Assembly: GCA_028290545.1 (NCBI GenBank)
Contig: JAQGJP010000016.1
Coordinates: 40,387 to 104,386, forward strand
Direction: 5' to 3'
DNA from: Rhizobium sp.
GTDB lineage: Bacteria; Pseudomonadota; Alphaproteobacteria; Rhizobiales; Rhizobiaceae
DNA: 64,000 bases
Shown here piece after piece: positions 44,555 through 53,217 of the stretch. The notes beneath the pieces were generated by a model that made no database searches, was not told the origin of the DNA, and worked only from the letters and a program-made list of their open reading frames with translations. Numbering within the stretch: the stretch's first letter is position 1; each line of letters starts with the position of its first letter. Both the position numbers and the translations under genes were made by a program.

Positions 44555-45819
44555 CAGGGCTGCTCCCGATCCGTCGCCTTCATCCGAGCGGCGATGTCAT
44601 CCGTACTCTCAAGCATCAACTCCGCGACAAAGGCGTCGAACGCCGCCCGGTCCTGTCCGGCGAATTTGCGGCTTTCGGGCGGCAGGTCATCCAGCAGTTC
44701 CTGCACCATCTGGCCGATTTCATCACGGAAGCCGGCGCGCGCGATCACGTCATCGCGCATCAACCGGCCAAGTTCGACCACCGGATCGGCGGCACCCGTT
44801 CCTCGTTCCTCCGGTGCGTGCACGGCAAGTTCGAGTTTCTCGATCCAGGTATTGTCGAGCTGGGCTGAACGTTGTTCCGCCTCCGTCTGGAATAGATCGG
44901 CGTCTCGCCGCAGACGCCAGGAAAGCGGCGTCGCCCCGGTCAGCCGGATGCGGGCAACAAGATGGTTGGAGCGGGCCTTCTCCCGCCCGGCGCGCATCGC
45001 GGTCTCGATCGCGGTGACCGCGTCCCGCCACTCGACGATCCCGGTCAGATCCACGCCGATCCGCTCGAATTGGGCGATGCCGGTGAGCCGTTCCTCGACC
45101 GTGACGCTCCGGTCATCCCCGATCGTCACCAGCGACACGGTCTTCTCACCGGCCTCGTTGATGTCGCGGCCCTGCGGCATGCCGGGCATGATAACAGTCG
45201 CGGCGCCCCTGTGGTCCGCCCGCTGGTGGATATGGCCAAGCGCCCAGTAGGCAAATCCGGATGCGTGCAGATCCGAGACGTTGCAGGGCGCATAGGCATC
45301 ATGACCCGGCGCGCCGGCAAGACTGGTGTGCATGATGCCGATATTGACGGCGTCCGACGCCGGCGGCTTGTATTTGGGCAGCAGCGAATCCGGTGCCTGC
45401 GGTTTGGAAAAGCTGATGCCATGGATGGCAATGCCGAGGCCTTCCTTGCGGAACTCGACGGCCTCGGCGCGTCCCCCGAAAATCTTGACGGTCGGCGGCA
45501 AGACCAGTTCCTGGGTGATCTTCGACAATGCATCATGGTTGCCGCGAATGGTGAAAACCTGGATTCCGGCGCGATGCAGCCGCTCCATCTGCGATGCCAG
45601 AAAGCGCGCGGTCTTCATCGAAGTCTGGTCGCCGTCATAGAGATCGCCGGCAATGATCAATGCATCCACCTGCTCGGCGAGGCAAAGATCGACGATGCCG
45701 ATCAGTGCCTGTCGCGTTGCATCGCCAATCAGGCTGGCCAGATCGGCGTTGCGCAGCGAAAGCGACCGCAGCGGTGAATCGAGATGAATATCGGCGGTGT
45801 GGACAAAGCGAAATGGCAT
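44554..45819 (-). CDS. Metallophosphoesterase DNA repair nuclease (YhaO/SbcD-like)
   Basis: 421-residue calcineurin-like phosphoesterase. The dimetal motifs are complete: H-T-A-D-I-H-L-D at the start, AGDLYDGD near residue 60, RGNHD near residue 98, IGIMHTSL near residue 165, and ALGHIHQR near residue 200. The C-terminal about 160 residues resemble YhaO. First gene of a two-gene operon with the YhaN-like ATPase, by analogy with SbcD-SbcC and Mre11-Rad50 pairs. Confidence 0.9.
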   Translation of the reverse strand: MPFRFVHTADIHLDSPLRSLSLRNADLASLIGDATRQALIGIVDLCLAEQVDALIIAGDLYDGDQTSMKTARFLASQMERLHRAGIQVFTIRGNHDALSKITQELVLPPTVKIFGGRAEAVEFRKEGLGIAIHGISFSKPQAPDSLLPKYKPPASDAVNIGIMHTSLAGAPGHDAYAPCNVSDLHASGFAYWALGHIHQRADHRGAATVIMPGMPQGRDINEAGEKTVSLVTIGDDRSVTVEERLTGIAQFERIGVDLTGIVEWRDAVTAIETAMRAGREKARSNHLVARIRLTGATPLSWRLRRDADLFQTEAEQRSAQLDNTWIEKLELAVHAPEERGTGAADPVVELGRLMRDDVIARAGFRDEIGQMVQELLDDLPPESRKFAGQDRAAFDAFVAELMLESTDDIAARMKATDREQP

Positions 45820-45938
45820 TGATCATTCTCTAAAGCCAATTTGCCCGTCCCGCAATCTGCCGGTGTCTGTCACACACAACTTGACATGCGTCATCGCCCT
45901 TTGCCGGGCATGAAGTGGCAGCCGGCGTGCAGCAGAAA

Positions 45939-45974
45939 TGAAGCGCGTGCTATTCCGGGATCGAACCCGCTTCA
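45939..45974 (-). terminator. Weak stem-loop after the cyclo-ligase gene
   Basis: TGAAGCG/CGCTTCA, 7-bp arms around a 22-base loop, 11 bases past the cyclo-ligase stop codon. The long loop and missing T-run make it only a possible terminator. Confidence 0.3.
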
Positions 45975-45985
45975 GGCAATCATCA

Positions 45986-46660
45986 TCATCGATACCGCAC
46001 GGCTTGTTCGGTAACGATCACATCCATGGGAATGTCATGAGGTTGCGGCCGGATGGTCGCGAGCTCTTGCGTCGAGTAGCCGACGCCGATGACCATTGCC
46101 GGCTTGGCGATCGAGGCCAAGGTCCTGTCAAAGAAACCGCCGCCGTAACCGAGCCGGAAGCATCCGTCGTCATAGCCGACCAGCGGCGCGATAACGATAT
46201 CCGGCGTCATTTCGCGCCCGTGCTCGGGAATGGGAATATTCCACACGCCCCGGCCGAGCGGCTCACCCATCTTCCATGATCGGAAGATCAAAGGTTGCGC
46301 TTTCTGCACGACGACAGGCAGCAGGCACACACCCCCTCTATCGGAAACCCGCTGCATCCAGGGGCGGAGATCCGGTTCGCCGCGAAACGGCCAATATGTG
46401 CTGATGGTCTTTCCTGCGACGTCACCGATCACTTCATCCAGTGAAATTGTTATTGCAGCTGCATGCGAAGCGCGCTCTTCAGGCGGCAAGGCCAGACGTG
46501 CGGCAATTAATCGCTGCCTTTCCCGCTTCCGCCAGTCGGCGATCGTTTGAACTGCCGTCCCGCCATTGTTCAAGCCCATGCTGAGCGGATCGACATCGCC
46601 GGCGGAGCAAGGCGGAGACGAACATTCCTGAGCCGGGCCGTCTTCCTGTCCTGTCATCAT
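45986..46660 (-). CDS. 5-formyltetrahydrofolate cyclo-ligase family protein
   Basis: 224 residues. The family's phosphate-binding motif GYGGGFFDRTL is near residue 172, and PEERASHAAA and STYWPFRGEPDL are also typical. The enzyme converts 5-formyl-THF to 5,10-methenyl-THF with ATP in one-carbon metabolism. The first about 40 residues (QEDGPAQECSS, then SAGDVDPLSMGLNNGG) are extra compared with the usual family N-terminus, but GAGGAGAG 5 bases before the ATG at 46660 supports this start. It may be a paralogue rather than the housekeeping copy. Confidence 0.8.
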   Translation of the reverse strand: MMTGQEDGPAQECSSPPCSAGDVDPLSMGLNNGGTAVQTIADWRKRERQRLIAARLALPPEERASHAAAITISLDEVIGDVAGKTISTYWPFRGEPDLRPWMQRVSDRGGVCLLPVVVQKAQPLIFRSWKMGEPLGRGVWNIPIPEHGREMTPDIVIAPLVGYDDGCFRLGYGGGFFDRTLASIAKPAMVIGVGYSTQELATIRPQPHDIPMDVIVTEQAVRYR

Positions 46661-46725
46661 TACGCTCTCCTCGTGAACCCCAATCCGCGATGACCTGCGC
46701 AGAATCGACGCGCCAAATACCAGAA

Positions 46726-46739
46726 TCGTTGCGCAACGA
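46726..46739. promoter_or_regulatory. Perfect 14-base palindrome in a divergent promoter region
   Basis: TCGTTGCGCAACGA reads identically on both strands. It sits midway between the divergent cyclo-ligase (46660) and HPP-CBS (46811) genes, a typical place for an operator. No regulator gene is adjacent, so the binding protein is unknown. Confidence 0.45.
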
Positions 46740-46810
46740 CCTTGTCATCGCAAAATATTGTGCAGATAACAGGCATATGACCAATTTCTGCTCATTTTTT
46801 TGAAGTCGAT

Positions 46811-47935
46811 ATGACGGACGCGCCGCGCACTGATGAGAAATCGACCTTTCTGTTCAAATTTCTATCGTTTTCGCCGATCCTTACCGGAGCGACGCTCAAG
46901 GAGCGGATGATCGGCTGCCTCGGTGCCCTGATCGGTATCTGCGTCACCGCGGTGATTTGCAGCTACGTATTCGGAGACAACGCACTCTTGCCGCTGATCG
47001 TTGCGCCGGTCGGCGCTTCCGCGGTGCTACTGTTTGCGGTTCCCGCCAGTCCATTGGCACAACCCTGGCCGATCATAGGTGGCAACACCATCTCGGCACT
47101 GGTCGGGATCACCGTCAGCCAGTTCGTTCACGATCCCATGCTGGCTGTTGGACTTGCGGTCTCCCTGGCTATCGCCGTCATGTCGTTCACGCGGTCTCTT
47201 CATCCTCCAGGCGGCGCGGCGGCCCTGACCGCTGTGGTCGGGGGGCCGGCTGTCGCCTCTGCCGGCTACATGTTTCCTTTCATCCCTGTGGGAATAAACT
47301 CGGTCATTCTGGTCCTGCTTGGCATTATTTTCCATCGCATCAGCCGCAGACGTTATCCGCATGCCGCAGTCCCGCCCGCCGTCAATACGCACGACACGGC
47401 GGATATTCCTGCTGCATTGCGCGTCGGGTTCAACAGCAGGGATGTCGATGCTGCGATTTTGGAATTCCACGAGACGCTGGACATCGATCGCGCGGATATC
47501 GATCGCCTGCTGCGGAGCGTAGAACAGCATTCGCTGGTTCGCACACGGAGCAAACTGCTCTGCAGGGATATCATGTCTCGCGACGTGGTCTGCATCGGGC
47601 ACCGGGAAACCGCCCAGGTCGCGCGGCGGCTTCTGCTTGAACACGACATTCGCACTCTGCCGGTGCTCGACGATGTGCGCCGCCTGATAGGGACAGTCGG
47701 CTTGCGTGAGCTTGTCATGAGTGAAGGCATCGACGGCCGTCTGCCATTCTCAGAGGCAGAGACGGCGATCGAGTCCGATGCAGCTGTCAGCCTGATACCG
47801 AAGCTGACTGATGGCAGCACACATGCAGTCGTGATCGTCGATGCGGCAATGCATGTGACGGGCATCATCTCGCAGACCGACCTGCTCGCCGCTGTTGCAA
47901 ACAGTCTGGCCGTGTCGCATGACAATGCGGCTTGA
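46811..47935 (+). CDS. HPP-family membrane protein with two CBS domains
   Basis: 374 residues. Residues 30 to about 175 form an HPP-domain membrane region of 4-5 helices including the signature S-L-H-P-P-G-G-A-A-A. Two CBS domains follow at about 245-300 and 310-365 (ILSRDVVCIGHRETA-like start, LIGTVGLRELV, VTGIISQTDLLAA). HPP proteins include chloroplast nitrite carriers; bacterial HPP-CBS proteins are uncharacterised. CBS domains suggest regulation by adenine nucleotides. No clear ribosome site precedes the ATG. Confidence 0.85.
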   Translation: MTDAPRTDEKSTFLFKFLSFSPILTGATLKERMIGCLGALIGICVTAVICSYVFGDNALLPLIVAPVGASAVLLFAVPASPLAQPWPIIGGNTISALVGITVSQFVHDPMLAVGLAVSLAIAVMSFTRSLHPPGGAAALTAVVGGPAVASAGYMFPFIPVGINSVILVLLGIIFHRISRRRYPHAAVPPAVNTHDTADIPAALRVGFNSRDVDAAILEFHETLDIDRADIDRLLRSVEQHSLVRTRSKLLCRDIMSRDVVCIGHRETAQVARRLLLEHDIRTLPVLDDVRRLIGTVGLRELVMSEGIDGRLPFSEAETAIESDAAVSLIPKLTDGSTHAVVIVDAAMHVTGIISQTDLLAAVANSLAVSHDNAA

Positions 47936-47945
47936 CCGTCGCAAT

Positions 47946-48215
47946 CTAGACGCCGGCATTTCCGCAGACTGGCCTTGGCCGGTAGCCTCTGGCGCGCTTT
48001 GATCTGACGACAGCCAGGAACAATTCCAATGCTTCCTTCTCGCTGTTGAGGAAATGCATTTTCATTCTTCCGCGCGTCCCGATCCGTCCCCAGTTTCGGA
48101 CCACTGAAGTCCTTCCAAACAAGGTGGGTTCAATGGCAAGCATATAATAGCGGGCCATATTCTTTTCGGTGTCGATGCGCTCTACGTAGAGCCGGAATGA
48201 TTGAGTTGTCGTCAT
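47946..48215 (-). CDS. WGR-domain protein
   Basis: 89-residue protein that is essentially one WGR domain: YYMLAIEPTLFGRTSVVRNWGRIGTRGRMK, with the eponymous W-G-R. WGR domains bind DNA or nucleic acid ends in PARP1 and bacterial homologues; stand-alone WGR proteins are common in rhizobia. ATG 48215 is preferred to an upstream start because homologues begin near MTTTQSFRLYVERID. It converges with the HPP-CBS gene. Confidence 0.85.
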   Translation of the reverse strand: MTTTQSFRLYVERIDTEKNMARYYMLAIEPTLFGRTSVVRNWGRIGTRGRMKMHFLNSEKEALELFLAVVRSKRARGYRPRPVCGNAGV

Positions 48216-48523
48216 CGGCGCAGAATCGCCGTATGCGCCGCCCGCGTCCAACCAAACTTATGAATCGAAGCGTCTGCATCGATTCATTATCGTGATGGGC
48301 GGGGCGTTGCTGGAGAATTTTCCCCTGCCGGGCATCATGCCGGACAAGCCGATCATGGCGGCAAGGTCTCGATGGGAGACAACCAGCTTGGGCTGGTGGC
48401 GCGGATCTCGCTGCCGATCATTCTGGGCAGATAAAGGCCGAATGGAAAACCTCTTGAGGGGCCGCACGTCACAGCCCGTGGAGACCAGCCGGGACCGCCG
48501 GCTGGTGCTCTATCGATAGACGT
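48216..48523. other. Intergenic region, no supported gene
   Basis: 308 bases between the WGR gene and hppD. Short open frames exist on both strands (for example 48292-48519 plus, 48258-48467 minus) but have no ribosome site and no recognisable domain. The segment around 48360-48440 looks compositionally coding and may be an old gene remnant. No promoter or hairpin stands out. Confidence 0.4.
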
Positions 48524-49639
48524 CTATTCTGCCGCGACATTGGTCGCAATGACCCCGCGGCGTATCTGATCGGCCTCGATCGATTCGAACAGGGCGCGGA
48601 AATTGCCCTCGCCAAAGCCCTCGTCGCCCTTGCGCTGGATGAACTCGAAGAAGATCGGCCCGATCACGGTTTTCGAGAAGATCTGCAGCAGGATCTTGGT
48701 CATGCCGCCGTCCAGCACGCCTTCGCCGTCGATCAGGATGCCGTGCTTCTTCATGCGATCGATCGGTTCGTCATGGCCGTTCACCCGGTCGTGCGACAGG
48801 TCGTAATAGGTTTCCGGCGGCCCCGGCATGAAGCGCAGGCCGTTGTCGGCCAGTCTATCGGTTCCCTGGTAGATATCGTCGGTGCCGACGGCGATGTGCT
48901 GGATGCCTTCGCCATTGTATTTCCTCAGATATTCCTCGATCTGGCTGGTGTCGTCCTTGGACTCGTTCAGCGGGATGCGGATCTTGCCGCAGGCCGAGGT
49001 GATGGCTCGGCTGGTCAGGCCGGTGATCCGGCCGTCGATGTTGAAGAAATGTATCTGCTTGAAATTGAAAAGCTCGCGGTAGAAGTCCCACCAAGTGTCC
49101 ATATTGCCGCGGAAGACATTGTGGGTCAGGTGATCGAGATAGTAGAAACCGACGCCTTGGGGCTGCGGGTCACGTTCGCCGAGCCACTCGAATTCGGCGT
49201 CGTAAGCGGACCCCTTGGCGCCGTAGCTGTCGATGAAATAGAGCAGCGAGCCGCCGATGCCGACGATCGCCGGCACATCGAGCGCCTTGCCATCACCCTC
49301 GTAAGGCGTGGCGCCTTTCGAAACCGCATGGTTGAACGCGTGCCGGGAATCGACGACGCGCCAAGCCATCGAGGGGGCGCAGGGGCCGTGGATATCGACG
49401 AAGCGCATTGCGTGGCTGCCCGGCTCGGCATTCAGGACATAGTTGATGTCGCCCTGCCGCCAGACCGTGATGTCCCTGGTCCTGTGGCGTGCAACGGGCT
49501 TGTAGCCCATGCGCGTGAAAAGCTCACGAAGCTTTTCGGGCTCTGGGTGGGAAAACTCGACGAACTCGAAGCCGTCGGTACCGGCCGGATTGTCGGCGCT
49601 GATTTCCGACGGCGGTGCGTCATGTGGAAAGGGACCCAT
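48524..49639 (-). CDS. hppD: 4-hydroxyphenylpyruvate dioxygenase
   Basis: 371-residue non-heme iron enzyme converting 4-hydroxyphenylpyruvate to homogentisate, the entry to tyrosine degradation. The iron triad is visible: His in LDHLTHNVF near residue 169, His in EGIQHIAVGTDD near residue 253, and Glu in IGPIFFEFIQRKGDEGFGEGNF near residue 332. ATG 49639 follows GGAGG with 5 bases spacing; upstream extension residues are rejected. It is divergent from an Lrp-type regulator. The homogentisate genes at 50791-53852 complete the pathway. Confidence 0.97.
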   Translation of the reverse strand: MGPFPHDAPPSEISADNPAGTDGFEFVEFSHPEPEKLRELFTRMGYKPVARHRTRDITVWRQGDINYVLNAEPGSHAMRFVDIHGPCAPSMAWRVVDSRHAFNHAVSKGATPYEGDGKALDVPAIVGIGGSLLYFIDSYGAKGSAYDAEFEWLGERDPQPQGVGFYYLDHLTHNVFRGNMDTWWDFYRELFNFKQIHFFNIDGRITGLTSRAITSACGKIRIPLNESKDDTSQIEEYLRKYNGEGIQHIAVGTDDIYQGTDRLADNGLRFMPGPPETYYDLSHDRVNGHDEPIDRMKKHGILIDGEGVLDGGMTKILLQIFSKTVIGPIFFEFIQRKGDEGFGEGNFRALFESIEADQIRRGVIATNVAAE

Positions 49640-49692
49640 ATTTTCCTCCTGTTTGCAGTTCGCTGCATATCGGAATAATGCGCCTGTTCCGA

Positions 49693-49749
49693 TGCAATGT
49701 GCTTGCATTGTTGATGAAAATTCGACCAAATGCGCATGGTTCGTGCGCA
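49693..49749. promoter_or_regulatory. Dyad elements between hppD and the Lrp-type regulator
   Basis: Two elements: TGCAA-N5-TTGCA at 49693-49707 (with an overlapping CAATG-N6-CATTG), and TGCGCA-N7-TGCGCA at 49731-49749, where the hexamer is itself palindromic. Both lie in the 128-base divergent promoter region. Lrp/AsnC proteins bind short AT-containing dyads in such places, so control of hppD and autoregulation are inferred. Confidence 0.4.
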
Positions 49750-49767
49750 AGATCAGGATTTCGTGCA

Positions 49768-50247
49768 ATGACTGGTCCCTTGGATGGATATGACCTGAAA
49801 ATATTGGGCGAGCTGCAGAGCGATGGCCGGTTGACGAATATCGAGCTGTCGGAGCGTATCGCGTTATCGGCCTCGCAATGCTCGCGAAGGCGTACCCGCC
49901 TCGAAGCGGACGGCATTATCAGGGGATATCAGGCCAATCTCGACAGAGAGAAGCTGGGTCTCGATCTCCTCGTGGTGATCTCCGTCACGCTGTCGACGCA
50001 CAACCGTGACAATGCGCAGCGGTTCGCGAAACTCATCAATGATCTGCCCGAGGTCCTGGTCGCCTACGCCCTAACTGGCGAGATGGATTACCACCTCACG
50101 GTCGCCACCCGTGGGCTTGGCGACTTGTCGAAATTCGTCAACGACGTTCTTTTGCCGCATGAATCGGTGCAGCATGTCAAGACGTCGATCGTTCTTGACA
50201 CGCTCAAGAATTTCAGTGGGCTGCCGCTTGGCGAGGCGGCCGGCTGA
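49768..50247 (+). CDS. Lrp/AsnC-family transcriptional regulator of hppD
   Basis: 159 residues. N-terminal helix-turn-helix: LDGYDLKILGELQSDGRLTNIELSERIALSASQCSRRRTRLEADGII. C-terminal RAM/AsnC effector domain: GLDLLVVISVTLSTHNRD, then EVLVAYALTGEMDYHLTVATRGLGDL. The ATG at 49768 gives the standard Lrp length; longer in-frame starts run into the hppD promoter. Divergent from hppD, it likely senses tyrosine or phenylalanine-related ligands. Confidence 0.9.
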   Translation: MTGPLDGYDLKILGELQSDGRLTNIELSERIALSASQCSRRRTRLEADGIIRGYQANLDREKLGLDLLVVISVTLSTHNRDNAQRFAKLINDLPEVLVAYALTGEMDYHLTVATRGLGDLSKFVNDVLLPHESVQHVKTSIVLDTLKNFSGLPLGEAAG

Positions 50248-50257
50248 GCGCTCAGCC
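50242..50257. terminator. Palindrome containing both convergent stop codons
   Basis: GGCTGAGCGCTCAGCC is a perfect 16-base palindrome. TGA at 50245-50247 ends the Lrp-type gene and the complementary TCA at 50252-50254 ends the MarR-type gene. It could fold as a short hairpin on either transcript, though with little loop. Confidence 0.4.
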
Positions 50258-50707
50258 ACCCTCTCCCATGCTCAATTCTCCGGCGTTTTCGATCGCTCTG
50301 AGCGCGGCGTCCAACTGTACGATGGCCTCTTTTCCGAGCAGGTTTTTCAGCGAGTCCTGATAGCGCCGAGCCAAGACGGTGAGTTCGGCATGCTTCTTCC
50401 TGCCGAGCGGCGTGAGTTCGATCTGCTCGAAGCGCCGGTCGGCATCGTCCTCCACCCTTTTGAGCCAGCGCCGCTGTTCGAGGGCATGGACTGCGCGGCT
50501 GACCTTGGTCTTGTGCATGGTCGAGTGAATGCCGATGTCCTTGGCTGTCATCACGCCGACACTGCCCAGCGCCGCAATGGTCCGCCATTCGGGGCGCGTC
50601 AGCCCGAACTCGGTCTTGTAGCGGTGCGCGAATCTCAGGCTGACCGTCTCGGACGCCCTGTTCAGCCGATAGGGAAAGAACTCTGCAAGGACGAATTTGT
50701 CGTCCAT
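50252..50707 (-). CDS. MarR-family transcriptional regulator of homogentisate genes
   Basis: 151-residue winged-helix regulator. MarR core: [57 protein letters not shown], ending [12 protein letters not shown]. Divergent from hmgA with 83 bases between start codons, containing repeated GTTAC elements. It is likely to repress hmgA-fahA-maiA and be relieved by an aromatic intermediate such as homogentisate, by analogy with MarR-type homogentisate regulators. Confidence 0.88.
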   Translation of the reverse strand: MDDKFVLAEFFPYRLNRASETVSLRFAHRYKTEFGLTRPEWRTIAALGSVGVMTAKDIGIHSTMHKTKVSRAVHALEQRRWLKRVEDDADRRFEQIELTPLGRKKHAELTVLARRYQDSLKNLLGKEAIVQLDAALRAIENAGELSMGEGG

Positions 50708-50721
50708 TCACGGCCTCCTTG

Positions 50722-50756
50722 ATAGTTACAAAATCAACGGTTACGAATGCAACTAT
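50722..50756. promoter_or_regulatory. Candidate MarR operator upstream of hmgA
   Basis: ATAGTT at 50722-50727 and AACTAT at 50751-50756 form an inverted repeat. Within it GTTAC recurs at 50725-50729 and 50740-50744, 15 bases apart. The elements lie between the divergent MarR-type gene (ATG 50707) and hmgA (ATG 50791). Confidence 0.4.
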
Positions 50757-50790
50757 TCAGAATGGCGATTTTGCAGAGGAGGCGCAAGCC

Positions 50791-52149
50791 ATGGAGGAGA
50801 GAATTCAAGCTGGCTCTCGTACCGAAACCAAAGTCAACAGCCTGAAATACATGCCGGGTTTCGGCAATGATTTCGAGACCGAGGCACTTGCCGGCGCGCT
50901 ACCGCAGGGTCAAAACAGCCCGCAGAGATGCAACTACGGTCTCTATGCCGAACAGCTCTCCGGATCGCCATTCACGGCGCCACGCGGCACGAACGAGCGC
51001 TCGTGGCTTTACCGGATACGTCCAAGTGTCCGCCATACCCGGCGTTTTTCGAATGCCAGCTATCCGCACTGGAAGTCGGCTCCATGCCTGGACGACCATT
51101 CCCTTCCGCTCGGCCAGTTGCGGTGGGATCCGATTCCCGCGCCTGACGCAACGCTGAATTTTCTCGAGGGCATCCGCACGATGACCGCCGCAGGCGATGT
51201 CATGACCCAGGTGGGCATGGCGGCACATGCCTATGTCTTCAACGCGGATATGGTCGACGATTACTTTTTTGACGCCGATGGCGAGTTGCTGGTTGTGCCG
51301 CAGGTGGGAGCGATACGGGTTTTCACCGAGATGGGGATCATGGATGTTGAGCCCCTGGAGATCTGCCTGATCCCGCGCGGCATGATGTTCAAGGTCTCGC
51401 GTCTCAGCGATAGCGACACCTGGCGCGGCTACATCTGCGAGAACTACGGCGCAAAATTCACGATGCCTGACCGCGGGCCGATCGGGGCCAATTGCCTTGC
51501 CAATCCGCGTGATTTCAAGACGCCGGTGGCGGCCTTCGAGGACAAGGAAACGCCCTGCCGGGTGCATGTGAAATGGTGCGGCAAGTTCTATGTCACGGAC
51601 ATCGGCCACTCGCCGCTCGATGTGGTCGCCTGGCATGGCAATTACGCGCCGTTCAAATATGATTTGCGCACATTCTCGCCTGTCGGCGCGATCCTGTTCG
51701 ATCATCCCGATCCGTCGATCTTCACCGTGCTGACGGCTCCGACGGAAGAAAGCGGCACTGCCAATGTCGATTTCGTGATCTTCCCGCCGCGCTGGCTGGT
51801 CGCCGAACATACGTTCCGGCCGCCGTGGTACCACAGGAACATCATGAGCGAATTCATGGGCCTGATCCATGGCCAGTACGACGCCAAGGAAAAGGGTTTC
51901 GTTCCCGGCGGAATGAGCCTGCACAACATGATGCTGCCGCATGGCCCGGATGTGCTCGGCTACGAGAAGGCGTCCAACGCCGACCTCAAGCCAGTCAAGC
52001 TCGATCACACAATGGCATTCATGTTCGAGACCCGCTACCCGCAGCAGATCACGAAATTCGCGGCCGAGCTTGAAACGCTGCAGGACGACTATGTGGAATG
52101 CTGGGACGGCCTCGAGCGCAAGTTCGACGGCACTCCGGGCCTCAAGTGA
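50791..52149 (+). CDS. hmgA: Homogentisate 1,2-dioxygenase
   Basis: 452-residue non-heme iron enzyme opening the ring of homogentisate to maleylacetoacetate. Strong family signatures: [26 protein letters not shown] at the N-terminus, [29 protein letters not shown] (Fe ligands His and Glu) in the middle, and the His in MLPHGPD. ATG 50791 follows AGAGGAGG by 8 bases; an upstream TTG-start version is rejected. First gene of the operon with fahA and maiA. Confidence 0.97.
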   Translation: MEERIQAGSRTETKVNSLKYMPGFGNDFETEALAGALPQGQNSPQRCNYGLYAEQLSGSPFTAPRGTNERSWLYRIRPSVRHTRRFSNASYPHWKSAPCLDDHSLPLGQLRWDPIPAPDATLNFLEGIRTMTAAGDVMTQVGMAAHAYVFNADMVDDYFFDADGELLVVPQVGAIRVFTEMGIMDVEPLEICLIPRGMMFKVSRLSDSDTWRGYICENYGAKFTMPDRGPIGANCLANPRDFKTPVAAFEDKETPCRVHVKWCGKFYVTDIGHSPLDVVAWHGNYAPFKYDLRTFSPVGAILFDHPDPSIFTVLTAPTEESGTANVDFVIFPPRWLVAEHTFRPPWYHRNIMSEFMGLIHGQYDAKEKGFVPGGMSLHNMMLPHGPDVLGYEKASNADLKPVKLDHTMAFMFETRYPQQITKFAAELETLQDDYVECWDGLERKFDGTPGLK

Positions 52150-52191
52150 CATGCGGCAACCGACCAAGCCGCCAGATCGAAAGCAACACGC

Positions 52192-53217
52192 ATGAAACTC
52201 GCAACCCTTAAGGATTCCACTCGAGACGGCAGGCTGGTCGTCGTTTCCCGAGACCTGACCCGCTGTTCCGAGGTCGGGCATATCGCCCGCACGCTGCAGG
52301 CGGCGCTCGACGATTGGGAGCATTGTGCTCCCCGACTGCAGCGCGTTGCTGAAGGGCTGGAAACGGGCTCGCAGCCTTTCATCCGCTTCCACGAGCATGA
52401 TGCCGCGTCGCCGCTGCCGCGCGCCTTCCAGTGGGCCGATGGTTCGGCCTATGTCAACCATGTCGAGCTCGTCCGCAAGGCGCGGAAGGCGGAGATGCCG
52501 GCGAGTTTCTGGACCGACCCGCTGATATACCAGGGCGGCTCGGACGGTTTCCTTGCGCCGCGCGATCCGATTGTCGTGGCGGACGAGGCCGATGGTATAG
52601 ACATGGAAGGGGAGGTTGCGGTCATCGTTGACGACGTGGCGATGGGTGCGACTGCGGAGGAGGGGCGTGCGGCGATCCGGCTCATCATGCTCGTAAACGA
52701 TGTTTCGCTCCGCAACCTGATCCCGGCAGAGCTTGCCAAGGGCTTCGGGTTTTTTCATTCCAAGCCTGCATCCGCCTTCTCTCCCGTTGCCGTCACGCCG
52801 GATGAACTCGGCGAGGCATGGGATGGAGGGAAGGTTCATCTGCCGTTGCTGGTCGGCCTGAACGGACAGCCGTTCGGCCGTGCCAATGCCGGGATCGACA
52901 TGACTTTCGATTTCGGTCGGCTGGTGGCGCATGCCGCAAAAACCCGCTCGCTCGTTGCCGGGTCGATCATCGGTTCGGGCACCGTCTCCAACAAGTTCGA
53001 GGGTGGCTCCGGCAAGACCATACAGGATGGCGGCGCCGGCTATTCCTGCATTGCCGAGATGCGCATGATCGAGGCGATCGAGACGGGTGCCCCGAAGACG
53101 CCCTTCATGACATCGGGCGATACGGTCCGCATCGAGATGAAAGACCGCGCCGGTCATTCGATATTCGGCGCGATCGAACAGGCAGTGAGCTGCCATGGCG
53201 GAGAAAATGCAGAATGA
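52192..53217 (+). CDS. fahA: Fumarylacetoacetase family protein
   Basis: 341-residue hydrolase splitting fumarylacetoacetate to fumarate and acetoacetate. Metal ligands are in GIDMEGEVAVIVDDV (Glu and Asp), and the catalytic signature region is RLIMLVNDVSLRNLIPAELAKGFGFFHSKPASAFSPVAV. It is a bacterial short-type FAH of the 2-component (FAA_hydrolase) fold, smaller than animal FAH. Starts 42 bases after hmgA and overlaps maiA by 4 bases. Confidence 0.92.
   Translation: MKLATLKDSTRDGRLVVVSRDLTRCSEVGHIARTLQAALDDWEHCAPRLQRVAEGLETGSQPFIRFHEHDAASPLPRAFQWADGSAYVNHVELVRKARKAEMPASFWTDPLIYQGGSDGFLAPRDPIVVADEADGIDMEGEVAVIVDDVAMGATAEEGRAAIRLIMLVNDVSLRNLIPAELAKGFGFFHSKPASAFSPVAVTPDELGEAWDGGKVHLPLLVGLNGQPFGRANAGIDMTFDFGRLVAHAAKTRSLVAGSIIGSGTVSNKFEGGSGKTIQDGGAGYSCIAEMRMIEAIETGAPKTPFMTSGDTVRIEMKDRAGHSIFGAIEQAVSCHGGENAE

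Noticed and set aside
45950..45972. tRNA T-arm-like sequence (GGTTCGATCC on the minus strand)
   Set aside because: The T-stem does not pair properly, and no acceptor, D or anticodon arms are found nearby.
46661..46810. Possible 6S RNA upstream of the cyclo-ligase gene, as in other proteobacteria
   Set aside because: Only 150 bases are available, mostly promoter sequence and a palindrome; no long bulged hairpin typical of 6S RNA was seen.
48258..48467. Short minus-strand ORF resembling a helix-turn-helix tail (VVSHRDLAAMIGLSG)
   Set aside because: The resemblance covers about 15 residues, there is no ribosome site, and the rest is unlike any regulator.
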